Source of the DNA: Sutterella sp.
Lineage (GTDB): Bacteria > Pseudomonadota > Gammaproteobacteria > Burkholderiales > Burkholderiaceae_F
NCBI RefSeq assembly: GCF_030539355.1
Contig: NZ_JAUNSF010000007.1
Span: 1-63,513, forward strand
Reading direction: 5' to 3'
DNA: 63,513 nt
This document shows, piece by piece, positions 43,769 to 52,676 of the stretch. The notes beneath the pieces are model-generated. The model ran no database searches. It worked only from the letters and a program-made list of their open reading frames with translations, and was not told the DNA's origin. The position numbers and the translations under genes were made by a program. How positions within the stretch are numbered: position 1 is the stretch's first letter; each line of letters opens with the position of its first letter.

Positions 43769-44478
43769 TTGGCAACGCGGCCCTTGACGGCGCAGGCGGG
43801 AATGGCGAGGTACTCGGCGAGATCCTTGTCGCCGGCCTTGCGGGCGAAGTCAGCGGGCGACCGTCCCTGGTCGGTGCAGTAGTCGCGGTAGGCGCCCGCC
43901 TTGAGGAGCATCACCACAGCGGCGCGCGAGGGCTTCCTCGCGGCCATGATCAGCGGCGTGACGCCCGCGGTGGTCTGCACATTGGGCGAGACGCCCGCGG
44001 CGAGCAGACGCTCGATGAACTTGGTGCGGCCCTCGGTGGCGGCGTAGTGGAGCGGCGTCCAGCTGCGGCCGGCATTGGGATCCGCGCCCGCCTTGAGGAG
44101 CGCATCAAAGAGCTCCTCGTTGCCCTTGAAGACGGCGAGCATGAGCGGCGTCTCGCCGAACTTGTTCATCTCGTTCACGTCGAGCTTGCCCGTGGCAAGG
44201 AGGGCCTTCGCGATCTCGGGCGTGTCGCCCCGCACCGCGTACGTGAAGGCCGTGTCGCCGTTCTCCATGCGGAAGTTGGGCGAGAGGCCGCGGTCAAGGT
44301 ACTGCTGCACCGCGTGCGCGGAGCCGAGTCGCACCGCCTGACGGAAGGCGTCAAGCTCGGTGGCGGAATCCGCAGAGCTCGCGGATTCCGAGCGGATGGT
44401 GACCTCGGCCGTGGCCGGAAGGGCGGAGAGGAGCGTGAACGACGCGGCAAGAACCGCGAGCATCGGACGGATCGACAT
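43765..44478 (-). CDS. Secreted ankyrin-repeat protein
   Basis: 237 residues: Sec signal peptide ending LPATA, then about five ankyrin repeats with hallmarks such as GDTAFTYAVRGDTPEIAKALL, GETPLMLAVFKGNEELFDALLKAGADPN, WTPLHYAATEGRTKFIERLLAAGVSPN and GVTPLIMAARKPSRAAVVMLLKAGA. Periplasmic ankyrin proteins such as AnkB aid catalase or toxin immunity; no partner is visible here. The gene overlaps the U32 gene downstream by four bases. Confidence 0.88.
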   Translation of the reverse strand: MSIRPMLAVLAASFTLLSALPATAEVTIRSESASSADSATELDAFRQAVRLGSAHAVQQYLDRGLSPNFRMENGDTAFTYAVRGDTPEIAKALLATGKLDVNEMNKFGETPLMLAVFKGNEELFDALLKAGADPNAGRSWTPLHYAATEGRTKFIERLLAAGVSPNVQTTAGVTPLIMAARKPSRAAVVMLLKAGAYRDYCTDQGRSPADFARKAGDKDLAEYLAIPACAVKGRVAK

Positions 44479-44569
44479 GGGGGAACTCTGCTGGAAGTCT
44501 GGACGGGATGAATTCTGGCCTGGGGAGGCGCGGCGGGCGCTTTCTCCTCAGGCGCGCAAAAGAATATCA

Positions 44570-44589
44570 CCGGGCGCGGGCACGCCCGG
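44570..44589. promoter_or_regulatory. GC-rich hairpin between tatD and ankyrin genes
   Basis: CCGGGCG and CGCCCGG arms with a six-base loop, without T-run, in the 165-base gap. It may weaken readthrough from the TatD gene. Confidence 0.35.
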
Positions 44590-44643
44590 CGGCGTGCGGC
44601 CGCTGATTCTGCAACGGCTTGCAAGCGCCGGGGAATCAATGGG

Positions 44644-45429
44644 TCAGAGGGAGACGGGGAGCCGGAAGAGGCGGACGGTGTTGGCGCACGTGGCGGCGAG
44701 CACCTCGTCCTCGGGGAGGCCCTTCGCCGCGGCGATGGCGCCCGCGACCGCGCGCGAGTACTGCGGTTCGCACCGCTTGCCGCGCCAGGGAACGGGGGCC
44801 ATGTAGGGTGAGTCGGTCTCAATGAGGAGCCGCTCGAGCGGAATAGCGCCCGCGATCGCGCGCAGCGCCTCGTTCTTCTTGAAGGTGAGGTTTCCGGTGA
44901 AGCTCACGCACCCGCCCGCGTCGACTACCCCTCGGGCGGTCTCGAGCGACCCGCAGAAGCAGTGCATGACGAACCCCATGTCGCCCGCGCGCTCGTCCCT
45001 GAGGATCTCGAGCGCCTCGGCCTCGGCGTCGCGCGCATGGATGATGAGGGGCTTTCCCGCGCGGCGGGCCGCCTCGATGTGGAGACGAAACCGGGCGCGC
45101 TGCCAGTCGAGCGGCTCCTTGCACCAGTAGAAGTCGAGTCCCGTCTCGCCCACGGCGACCATGGCGGGTTCGCTCGCGCGCTCGACGAGTTCGTCGATGT
45201 CCGCCTCGCGCGCCTCCGGGTACTCCGGATGCACCGCCCAGGCGCCGAAGAGGAACCCGGGGTGTGCGTCGAGAATCGCGCGCAGCGGCCTGATGTCGTC
45301 GTCCTCGCAGCCGATCGTGATCGCGGCGATCATGCCGGCCGCCTTCATGCGGGCGATGGTTTCCTCGCGGTCCGCGTCAAACGCGTGGTCGGTGAGGTGG
45401 CAGTGGGAGTCGATGAAGGATGCGGTCAT
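44644..45429 (-). CDS. TatD-family metal-dependent DNase
   Basis: 261 residues of the amidohydrolase-like TatD family. Metal-binding motifs are all present: DSHCHL at the N terminus, VGETGLDFYW, PLIIHARDAEAE, the histidine in FVMHCFCGS, and LIETDSPYMAP. TatD/YcfH/YjjV proteins are 3'-5' exonucleases or D-aminoacyl-tRNA deacylase-like hydrolases; the exact paralogue cannot be told. It begins 26 bases after the ABC permease gene and may be the tail of that transcript. Confidence 0.9.
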   Translation of the reverse strand: MTASFIDSHCHLTDHAFDADREETIARMKAAGMIAAITIGCEDDDIRPLRAILDAHPGFLFGAWAVHPEYPEAREADIDELVERASEPAMVAVGETGLDFYWCKEPLDWQRARFRLHIEAARRAGKPLIIHARDAEAEALEILRDERAGDMGFVMHCFCGSLETARGVVDAGGCVSFTGNLTFKKNEALRAIAGAIPLERLLIETDSPYMAPVPWRGKRCEPQYSRAVAGAIAAAKGLPEDEVLAATCANTVRLFRLPVSL

Positions 45430-45454
45430 GGTGTGGTGGCCCCGGGGAAAGACT

Positions 45455-47881
45455 TCAGCTCAGATCAGCGGAGGATATCGCGCGGCCGGACTCGCGGAGC
45501 GTGCCGAGACGCATCAGTGCGTAAATTCCGTAGAGCGCCGTGAGGAGCACGAGGTGCAGGCACGCGGGGAGGATGTCGGCGAGGGCCGCGCCGTCCTGGG
45601 CGGCCGCCGCGGACGCGATGATGCCCGGGGTCGTGGGAATGATCTGCGCGATGCCGCGCGCCACGGGGTGCAGGTTCTCCACGGGCCAGACCGCGCCCGA
45701 GACGAAGAGCGAGGGCGCCGAGAGGATGACGGTGACGGGGGCCGTCCAGGCGTTGGAGCGCACGGTCGTGACGATCGCGAGGCCGAAGGCGGTGACGGCC
45801 GCCGTGAAGCACGCGCTCACAAGGAGCACCGCGGGGGGATTCTCCATCGCGCCGTAGTCCCCGGACCAGAAGGCGAAGCCCTGCATGTAGAGGAACCAGG
45901 CGAAGGCGATCACCCAGAAGGCGAAGACCATGCCGAGGCCCTCGCACCAGGGGCGGAGCACCGCGTCGCGCAGGTACGCCTCGCGCGGCCGGCGGGCGAG
46001 CCAGCCGCCCACGGCCATGCCGATGCCCATGAGCATCACGGCCTGCACGATCACGGGACCCACCATCGGGACGGTGTAGTTGCCGTAGCCCGAGATCTCG
46101 TTGAAGCGGTAGCTCACAAGCACCGAGGGCGCGGCGAGCTTCATCGCCATGAGCGTGGCCGCGGGCGTTCCCGGCGTCAGCACGCTCGCGAGGTCCGCGC
46201 GCGCCGCGGGGTCGGTGAGGACGCCTGTGACCGCGCCCTGGATCGCGCGGGCCTTGACGGGGTAGGCGCCGCTGCCGAGCACATGGAGCGTGGAGTTCTT
46301 CATGCCGGCGAGGTCCTCGGAGTACCCGGGCGGGATTGTGATGAGGACGTCCACCTTGCTCCTGCGGAAGGCGTCGAGTCCCTCGGCCTCGGAGTGCGCG
46401 ACGAAGGCGACGCGGGCGGCGGGCGTGCCGTCGATCGCGTTGATCAGGCGCCTCGAGACGCCGCTCCGGTCAAGGTCCACGATGCCCGTCGGGATGTTCT
46501 CGATCTGCTGCTCGCCGTAGGGCCAGCCGTAGAAGACGAGGTAGAACGCCACCGCGGTGCCGAGGATCGCGATCGTGTCGCGCGAGAGAAAGGCGTGGCG
46601 GGTGGAGAGAAGGAACGTTTTCCAGAATCCCGTGCGCGGGCGCGCCGCGCTGTCGGTGAGTGCCCCCGGCGTCTCGAGCGCGGCCTCGGTGAGCTCCTCG
46701 CCTGCGGTCTCGGTCCGGACGAGCTTCCGGACGCGTGCGGCGAGGAAGGGCATCGCGATCGCGAACATGCCGAGCGGGAGGAGCGCGAAGATCAGCTGCG
46801 TGCGGGCCACGGCGTCAAGGGGCGACCCCAGCACCCAGATCTGGGCCTGCGCCTCAAGGTAGTGGGTGAGCGGGAGGAACGAGCCGAAGAGGCGCGCCCC
46901 GGGCGTCATCGCGTCAAGCGGGAAGGAGAAGCCCGTGAAGGGGAAGGTCGGGGCGATGAGGCAGATCGAGGCCGAGAGCGCGATCACCCAGGAGGGCGAG
47001 AGCGCGAGCGTCATGAGCGCGAGCCCGGCCATCGAGAGGATGAGGAGCCACCCGGCGGTGAACCAGAGGATCATCGGGCCCGCGGCGCCCCAGCCCGCCC
47101 AGCCGGCGAAGCCCGCGGCCCAGACGGTGATGGCGGTGAGCCAGACCGTGAGCCAGGGAAGGAGCTTTCCGGCGACGACCGCGCTCACTGACCCGCCCGC
47201 CGCGTCCATCATGCGCCGCATGCCGCCCTCGCGCCACTCGCGCGAGAACATGCAGACGAAGGAGAGGAGGGCGCCGAGCGCCGTGAGGCCGGGGATGAGC
47301 GTCGGCAGCAGGTAGGCGACGAAGTTGAAGCCGGTGTTGCCGAGGAAGTGCACGTCGGGGAAGGTGGCGCGCAGGTGTCGGGCGTTCTCGGTGAAGGTGC
47401 CGCCCATGGCCGATGCGGCGCGCACCGCCAGACGGGCGACCGAGAGGTTCGAGAGCGCGGTCTTCACGTCCACCTCGAGGATGGTGCCGATCGCGTAGTA
47501 GCTCTTGTTGATCTCAAGCGCGACGGGCGCGCCCGTGCCGCGGCGGTTGTCGTACTCGTAGTCCTCGGGCACCGTGATCGTCGCGTAGGTGCGGCCGGCG
47601 CGGATCGCGCGGTCCGCCTCGAGCGAGTTCTCGAAGACGAGGAGCTCTGTCGAGGGGAGCGCCGAGAGCGCGAGGAAAGTCTCGCGCGAGAGCGCCGAGC
47701 GGTCGAGGTCGACGAAACCGACGGGGAGCCGCATGAGCAGACCCTGCCCGAAGGCGAGCGCGATGATCACGACCCAGAGGAGCGGGACGAAGATGCCCGC
47801 GATCCACTCGCGCGGGTGTGTGAGGACGTGCGCGGCCTCGAGCCGGGCGCAGCGCGCGACGCCGTTGAACCAGCCGGGCAT
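45455..47881 (-). CDS. Double-length ABC-2 type permease
   Basis: 808 residues made of two concatenated YhhJ/YbhS-type permeases. Each half has an N-terminal helix, a large periplasmic domain and five further helices. The internal repeat is plain: VGFVDLDRSALSR near residue 55 and TGIVDLDRSGVSRRL near 460; and both halves end with an ABC-2 core (LIPGLTALGALLSFVCMFSREWREGG; FVSGAVWPVENLHPVARGIAQIIPTTPG). ABC-2 permeases need a separate ATPase, but none is encoded here. The gene follows the HlyD-like adaptor by five bases. Confidence 0.88.
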   Translation of the reverse strand: MPGWFNGVARCARLEAAHVLTHPREWIAGIFVPLLWVVIIALAFGQGLLMRLPVGFVDLDRSALSRETFLALSALPSTELLVFENSLEADRAIRAGRTYATITVPEDYEYDNRRGTGAPVALEINKSYYAIGTILEVDVKTALSNLSVARLAVRAASAMGGTFTENARHLRATFPDVHFLGNTGFNFVAYLLPTLIPGLTALGALLSFVCMFSREWREGGMRRMMDAAGGSVSAVVAGKLLPWLTVWLTAITVWAAGFAGWAGWGAAGPMILWFTAGWLLILSMAGLALMTLALSPSWVIALSASICLIAPTFPFTGFSFPLDAMTPGARLFGSFLPLTHYLEAQAQIWVLGSPLDAVARTQLIFALLPLGMFAIAMPFLAARVRKLVRTETAGEELTEAALETPGALTDSAARPRTGFWKTFLLSTRHAFLSRDTIAILGTAVAFYLVFYGWPYGEQQIENIPTGIVDLDRSGVSRRLINAIDGTPAARVAFVAHSEAEGLDAFRRSKVDVLITIPPGYSEDLAGMKNSTLHVLGSGAYPVKARAIQGAVTGVLTDPAARADLASVLTPGTPAATLMAMKLAAPSVLVSYRFNEISGYGNYTVPMVGPVIVQAVMLMGIGMAVGGWLARRPREAYLRDAVLRPWCEGLGMVFAFWVIAFAWFLYMQGFAFWSGDYGAMENPPAVLLVSACFTAAVTAFGLAIVTTVRSNAWTAPVTVILSAPSLFVSGAVWPVENLHPVARGIAQIIPTTPGIIASAAAAQDGAALADILPACLHLVLLTALYGIYALMRLGTLRESGRAISSADLS

Positions 47882-47886
47882 CGGCT

Positions 47887-48900
47887 TCAGCGCTCGACGA
47901 CGACCGTCATGCCGGGACGGAGATCCGCGTCGGGCGTCACGGGACGCGCGCGGACCTCGAAGGTGCGGATGTCATAGCCCGAGGACTGGCGCGTCGCGCG
48001 CCAGACGGCGTAGTCGCCGCGCGGGTTGATCCAGTAGACGCGGAAGAGAACGTTTTTGCCGAGCGCGGGGACCTTCGCCGTGAGCTCGGTGCCCACGCGG
48101 ATGCCGGGCAGTTCGTCCTCGCGGATGTTGAAGACGGCCCAGCTGTCCGAGAGGTCGGTGACGAGCACGAGCGGGAAGCCCGCGGGGGCGACCTCGCCCT
48201 CGTGCATCACGACGCGCGTCACCTCGCCCGAGGCGGGGGTGCGGACCTCCGCCTCGCCGGCGAGCGAGCTCGCCTCGGCGACGCCGCCGGCGGCCTGCGC
48301 GGCGAGCGCGCGGGCGGCGGCCTTGTCCTGGTCGCGGGCGCCGTCCTCAAGCGCCGAGACCTTGGCCTGGGCGGCGCGCACGAGTTCCTCGGCGCTCCGC
48401 TTCTGCGCCTCGACCTCGTCGCGGCGCTGCGCGCTCACGAGCCCCTCGGCGTGGAGGGTGGAGACGCGTGCGAACGAGGTCTGCGCGAGCTTGAGGCCTG
48501 CGCGGGCGCGCGCGAGATCGGCGCGGGCGGCGTCAAGCTCCTGCGTGCGGGGGCCTTCATCGGCGAGCGAGACCTTCGCCTCGGCGGCGGCCTCGAGGGC
48601 CTTCGCCTGCTCGACCTTCGCGTTGATCTCGGGGAGCGAGAGGCGAGCGACGGCGTCGCCCGCCTTCACAACGTCGCCCTCGTGGACATGCACCGCGGCG
48701 AGTCGCCCCGGAACCTTCGCCGCGACCGACACCGTGCGGGCGTCCATCATGCCCTGGAGCGGCACCTCCGCCGGGGTCATCGCCTGCCAGATGCCCCAGC
48801 CGATGAAGGCTGCGGCGCCGAGGAGGATGAACGTGCCGGCGACGGCGGGAAGAAGGGAGGATTTCTGCTGTTGGACGGGAGCCTGTTCGGAGGGCTGCAT
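47887..48900 (-). CDS. HlyD-family periplasmic adaptor
   Basis: 337 residues: one N-terminal helix (LLPAVAGTFILLGAAAFIGW), a lipoyl half-motif VSVAAKVPGRLAAVHVHEGDVVKAGD, a long coiled coil from about 80 to 205 (Ala/Glu/Arg-rich heptads), and the second lipoyl half AEVRTPASGEVTRVVMHEGEVAPAG with a beta-barrel. It links inner-membrane permease to the outer-membrane channel encoded upstream. Same strand and near-contiguity with the permease show one operon. Confidence 0.9.
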   Translation of the reverse strand: MQPSEQAPVQQQKSSLLPAVAGTFILLGAAAFIGWGIWQAMTPAEVPLQGMMDARTVSVAAKVPGRLAAVHVHEGDVVKAGDAVARLSLPEINAKVEQAKALEAAAEAKVSLADEGPRTQELDAARADLARARAGLKLAQTSFARVSTLHAEGLVSAQRRDEVEAQKRSAEELVRAAQAKVSALEDGARDQDKAAARALAAQAAGGVAEASSLAGEAEVRTPASGEVTRVVMHEGEVAPAGFPLVLVTDLSDSWAVFNIREDELPGIRVGTELTAKVPALGKNVLFRVYWINPRGDYAVWRATRQSSGYDIRTFEVRARPVTPDADLRPGMTVVVER

Positions 48901-49024
48901 GGCGGGCGGGAAAAGGAGGGTGATTCAAGTTAAATCAAAGCCCGCAATGATAAAGCAGGAGAGGCTTCCGAAGGAATCGGGAATCCCTCGGAAGCCTGTT
49001 GAACAGATTGGGTTGAAGCGCGGT

Positions 49025-50425
49025 TTACTGTGCGTTCCTGAAGTCCGCGCGCGAGAAGGCGTTGCTGAAGTCGGGCATCACGCCGGCGGAGGCGTGGAGC
49101 ATCGCCCAGGCCACGACGAACTTGTAGGCCGCGGCGCGCTGAGCGATCTGCGCGCCCGTGAGCTGCGTGCGCGCCTCGCGCACGTCGAGCGCCGTGGAGA
49201 GCCCTTCGCCGAAGCTCGACTCGCGCAGTCTCAGGTTCTCCTGGGCGAGCGCTACGGTCGAGCTGGTGAGGTCGTACTCCTCGCGGGCCTGGGTCGAGCG
49301 CAGGAACGCGACCTCGACGGCGGTGGCGAGCGCGTTGTCCGCCTCGGCGCGGGCGGCCTCGGCCTTCGTGACGAGCGACTTCGAGGCGGCGAGCGCCGAA
49401 TAGCGGTCGCGGTTGTCCCAGAGCGTGAACTTCACGCCGATGCCGGCCATCCAGTCGGGCTCGACCGGGGTGAGGTAGTGCTTCACGAGGTTCTTCATGC
49501 CGAAGGCGAAGACCTGCGGGTGGTAGGCGCTCTTGGCGGCCTTCACGCCCTGCTCGGCCTGGTCGCGCTGGGCGTCGATGCCGGTGAGGACGGGGGAGTT
49601 GGCGCGCGCACGGGCCTGCCACTCGGAGAGCGTCCCGAGGTCGCCCGTGAGGATGAAGAGCGGCGTGGAGAGCTCGGGGAGCGACTTCTCGCGCAGCGCG
49701 CTCATGAGTTCGCTCTCGGCGACGCGCGCGCTCGTCTCGGCGGCAATGAGTTCCCGGCGGGCCGTGTCGCGCGAGACCTCGACCGACATGCGCTCGATGC
49801 GCGAGATGAGGCCCTTCTTCTCAAAGCGGAGCGCGCGGTGGACCTGCTCCTCCTCGTCAGCGAGGACGCTGCGGCGCAGCGCCTCCACGGAGCGCGCGAG
49901 CTGCACGCCCCAGTAGCGGGCGACGAGCTCGGCGTCCTTCTCCTCGAGCCTCGCGGTGCGGGCGGCCGCGGCCTCGCGGACCTTCCCCTCGAGCGCATCC
50001 TGCTGCGCCGTGATCGCGCCGCCCGTGTAGATGGGCCAGGTGGCCGAGAGCACCGCGCGCGGGCCCGAGAGGTCGTACTCCGTGCCGAAGGCCATGGTGC
50101 TCGGCACCGAGAGCCCGAAGCGGCTGCCGAGTCCCTGAAGCATCGCCGGCGTGTCGACCTCGAGGTTGATGTCCTTCCTGCCCTCGACATGCATCACCGT
50201 GACGTCCACCTTGGGGCCCGAGAGCGCCTTCGCGCTGTCGGCGGCGTGGCGGGCGCGGTCCACCTCGGCGGTGTCGGCGCGGAAGATGTCGGCGCGCTCG
50301 TGGAAGCGCGCGCGGGCGGCCTCGAACGAGAGCGGTTCCGCAGCGGACACGTTCGCGCAGCCGAGGGCGGCGGCGGCGAGAATCACGGCGGCGAGAACGG
50401 AGGAAAGACGGCGGGAGGCGGTCAT
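49025..50425 (-). CDS. TolC-family outer-membrane channel
   Basis: 466 residues with a signal peptide to about ANVSAA. Two repeats of helical-barrel sequence with the typical Ala-rich coiled coils (ARHAADSAKAL; ARTARLEEKDAELVARYWGVQLARSVEALRRS in part) and strand segments such as AVLSATWPIYTGG and IGVKFTLWDNRDRYSAL. It is the first gene of the export operon, followed by the adaptor (124-base gap) and permease. A palindrome overlaps its leader. Confidence 0.9.
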   Translation of the reverse strand: MTASRRLSSVLAAVILAAAALGCANVSAAEPLSFEAARARFHERADIFRADTAEVDRARHAADSAKALSGPKVDVTVMHVEGRKDINLEVDTPAMLQGLGSRFGLSVPSTMAFGTEYDLSGPRAVLSATWPIYTGGAITAQQDALEGKVREAAAARTARLEEKDAELVARYWGVQLARSVEALRRSVLADEEEQVHRALRFEKKGLISRIERMSVEVSRDTARRELIAAETSARVAESELMSALREKSLPELSTPLFILTGDLGTLSEWQARARANSPVLTGIDAQRDQAEQGVKAAKSAYHPQVFAFGMKNLVKHYLTPVEPDWMAGIGVKFTLWDNRDRYSALAASKSLVTKAEAARAEADNALATAVEVAFLRSTQAREEYDLTSSTVALAQENLRLRESSFGEGLSTALDVREARTQLTGAQIAQRAAAYKFVVAWAMLHASAGVMPDFSNAFSRADFRNAQ

Positions 50426-50433
50426 GATGGGAA

Positions 50434-50453
50434 ACTTACCGAACGGTTAGTTG
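50434..50453. promoter_or_regulatory. TetR-like operator in the TolC gene leader
   Basis: TACCGAACGGTTA (arms ACCG/CGGT) lies 12-24 bases ahead of the TolC-gene ATG. Related AACCGTTCGGT palindromes are operators of several TetR-family efflux repressors. No TetR gene is in the window. A short GCCC/GGGC hairpin with eight Ts on the minus strand lies just beyond (50462-50480). Confidence 0.5.
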
Positions 50454-50673
50454 GCAGGTCAAAAAAAAGCCCTGCGGGCACTTCTCAAACCTCGAATCAT
50501 ATCAGCCCGGGGCCCTGCCGCGGCCGGAATAGATTCCGTTGATAGCCGTTATTAGTACAACGTCTCGCGGGGAAGCCCGGCGCATATTAGGATTCAGGTA
50601 AGGGAAACGCCGCGTCCTCAGGACGATCCGGCGCAGCCCCCTGACTGAACCCTACCGAAGGATGGAGAGACCC

Positions 50674-51327
50674 ATGAACCATCACGAAGACATCTACACC
50701 GAGACCCCGTCGAACCCGAACACGCTCGAAGAGCTCGGGCCTCTGGCCCCGCTCGCGGGCACCTGGTACGGCGCCGACGGCGTCGACACGCATCCCGTCG
50801 CCGAGGGCACGGAGTCCGAGCCCTTCGTCGAGACGCAGACCTACGAGCTCCTCGACCCGCAGAACAGCGGTCCGCAGCTCCTCTACGGCCTTCGCTATCA
50901 CGTGTCGATCCAGAAGCCCGGCGAACTGCAGGCCTTCCACGACCAGATCGGCTACCTCCTCTGGGAGCCCGAGACGGGCACCGTCTACATGACGCTCGCG
51001 ATTCCGCGCGCGCAGGTCGCCATGGCGAGCGGCAAGGCGCAGCCCGGCGACAGGCAGATCAAGCTCCATGCCGAGCGCGGCAGCACCGTGAACGGCATCT
51101 GCTCGAACCCGTTCCTTGAGCGCAACTTCCAGACGAAGTCCTGGGACATCACGATCACGTTCAACGAGGACGGCACGATCAGCTACGAGGAGGACACGGT
51201 CCTCATCATCCCGGGCGTCGAGGCCGAGTTCCATCACACCGACCGCAACACGCTCAGCATGATCGCCGCGCCGCGTCCGAATCCCGCGATGGTGCAGGCC
51301 GGGCTCTGCAACCGCAACCCGAAGTAA
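50674..51327 (+). CDS. Nitrobindin-like heme-binding beta-barrel protein
   Basis: 217 residues from the ATG at 50674, with GGAGAG 4 bases upstream. LGPLAPLAGTWYGADGVDTHP is the first strand of the FABP-like/DUF1794 family, in which GxWxGxG binds haem or fatty acid; later strands are HDQIGYLLWEPETGTVYMTLAIP and SWDITITFNEDGTISYEED. Nitrobindin relatives isomerise peroxynitrite with a haem ligated by a late His; TDRNTLSM contains no clear equivalent, but FHHTDRN offers two. Haem binding is therefore possible, not shown. Confidence 0.75.
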   Translation: MNHHEDIYTETPSNPNTLEELGPLAPLAGTWYGADGVDTHPVAEGTESEPFVETQTYELLDPQNSGPQLLYGLRYHVSIQKPGELQAFHDQIGYLLWEPETGTVYMTLAIPRAQVAMASGKAQPGDRQIKLHAERGSTVNGICSNPFLERNFQTKSWDITITFNEDGTISYEEDTVLIIPGVEAEFHHTDRNTLSMIAAPRPNPAMVQAGLCNRNPK

Positions 51328-51372
51328 CCGCAGATCAAACGGGGCCGCTCCGCGGCTCCCCTCTGCGAAAAG

Positions 51373-51407
51373 ATCTCCGCTTCTTCCGAGGGGCGGAGAT
51401 TTTTTTG
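51373..51407 (+). terminator. Intrinsic terminator after the beta-barrel gene
   Basis: ATCTCCGC and GCGGAGAT form an 8-bp stem followed by seven Ts. Confidence 0.85.
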
Positions 51408-51631
51408 ATTTCGACACCGGGAAACCAGTCGTATACGGGCGGTCCGGCGCGATTCCCTGCGCTCCGGGAGCCTCTCTCAGCGGCAGGCAGGCCGGATCCG
51501 ACGGATATCCAAAAATTTGAAAAACCGTGCTCTGGAATACAGATTTTTCTCCGATCCCCGGATTAGGATCTAAATTCGAGTCTGAGCCGCGGTTCCCATG
51601 ACACCGAAGCGGCTCATCAGAGGAGAGCGTC

Positions 51632-51706
51632 ATGAAAAAGTTCAGTCGGGCAGCAGTGCCGAGGTCAGGATTCAGCGTACGTCACGGATGGATTTCTGAC
51701 ACCTAG
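51632..51706 (+). CDS. Possible 24-residue peptide or gene-start remnant
   Basis: AGAGGAG 5 bases ahead of an ATG opens MKKFSRAAVPRSGFSVRH.. and stops after 24 codons. The basic start resembles a signal peptide cut short. It sits in the 581-base gap between the beta-barrel and Crp/Fnr genes. That gap also has TTGAAA at 51517 without a good -10, and a run of nine Gs at 51757-51765. No homologue is recognised. Confidence 0.3.
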   Translation: MKKFSRAAVPRSGFSVRHGWISDT

Positions 51707-51908
51707 CGGCCGCCCGCAGGGCTAAGCCGCGCCCGCGGGAAAACTGATCCGCTTCCGGGGGGGGGCCGCGGCTCGGCTCTCTCCGGTGCGGTTCCGTGCC
51801 CGCTCCTTTTTCATGAACTCCCTTCCGGGGATTCGCCTGACAAAACAAATTCATGCTCCGGCTGCCGCCGGGCAGGATGAATTCCCGGAGCCCCCCGAAT
51901 CCGTCTCA

Positions 51909-52676
51909 ATGGCCCCATTCAATCCGTCCGATCCACCCGCACAGTACGATCCGCCGGAGACCCCGCCCGAGGGTTTCCCGCATGAGCGTGTCTACACGTT
52001 CACGCCGTGGCTCAACGTGCCCGACGACCCGGCCTTCGCCGGGATCTTCGCCGAGTGCCCGGAGACCACGCTTCCGGCGCACCGGAGCTACTCGCTCGGC
52101 AACACCTTCGACGTCTGCCGCGTCGAGGAGGGGTGGCTCGCGACCTGCTACTGGCGAAGCGGGAGCTTCGACCGCATGGCCGGCCTCATCATGCCGGGGT
52201 CGCTCATCGGCGCGGCGAAGGCGATCAATCATCCGGGCGAGAAGATGCCGCTCCTCTCCCTCACGCTCACCCCGGTGCGCATGCGCCGGATGACGGCGGT
52301 GCGCTTCCGCGAGATCCTCGACGCGGATCACGAGCTGTGGCTGAGATTCATGCTCTCGCTCGTCCATCACCAGGAGGCCTACCTCGAGGGCATGTTCCTG
52401 ATGGACACGAGTCCGGTGCCGGTGAGGCTCGCAAAGCTCTTCTCAATCCTGCTTCCGCTGGGGCAGAATGACGGGGATTGGACGGCGCTGCCCTTTTCCC
52501 CGCGCGTGGGCGAACTCGCGCTCATGACGCACGCGACCCGTCCGGCCATGAGCCGCGTGGTCTCGGACTGGCGGCGCAGAGGGCTCATTGCCCGAGAGGG
52601 AGATCGTTTTCTTGTCGCCCGTGATTTCACGGTGCGCGTCGCCGAGCTGCTCGGCACACTGCGGAGGTTTGGATGA
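51909..52676 (+). CDS. Crp/Fnr-family transcriptional regulator
   Basis: 255 residues from the ATG at 51909; the true start is uncertain because the ribosome site (GGAG) is distant and the frame stays open upstream. The N-terminal half is a cNMP-fold effector domain (FAECPETTLPAHRSYSLGN.., then IMPGSLIGAAKAIN). The C-terminal helix-turn-helix reads RVGELALMTHATRPAMSRVVSDWRRRGLI. There is no FNR cysteine cluster, so oxygen sensing through FeS is unlikely. Its stop overlaps the ATG of the following LysR gene. Confidence 0.78.
   Translation: MAPFNPSDPPAQYDPPETPPEGFPHERVYTFTPWLNVPDDPAFAGIFAECPETTLPAHRSYSLGNTFDVCRVEEGWLATCYWRSGSFDRMAGLIMPGSLIGAAKAINHPGEKMPLLSLTLTPVRMRRMTAVRFREILDADHELWLRFMLSLVHHQEAYLEGMFLMDTSPVPVRLAKLFSILLPLGQNDGDWTALPFSPRVGELALMTHATRPAMSRVVSDWRRRGLIAREGDRFLVARDFTVRVAELLGTLRRFG

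Noticed and set aside
51786..51908. N-terminal extension of the Crp/Fnr protein
   Set aside because: The extra 41 residues are Arg/Pro-rich, start at a GTG without ribosome site, and do not look like part of the cNMP domain. Uncertainty is noted in the entry.
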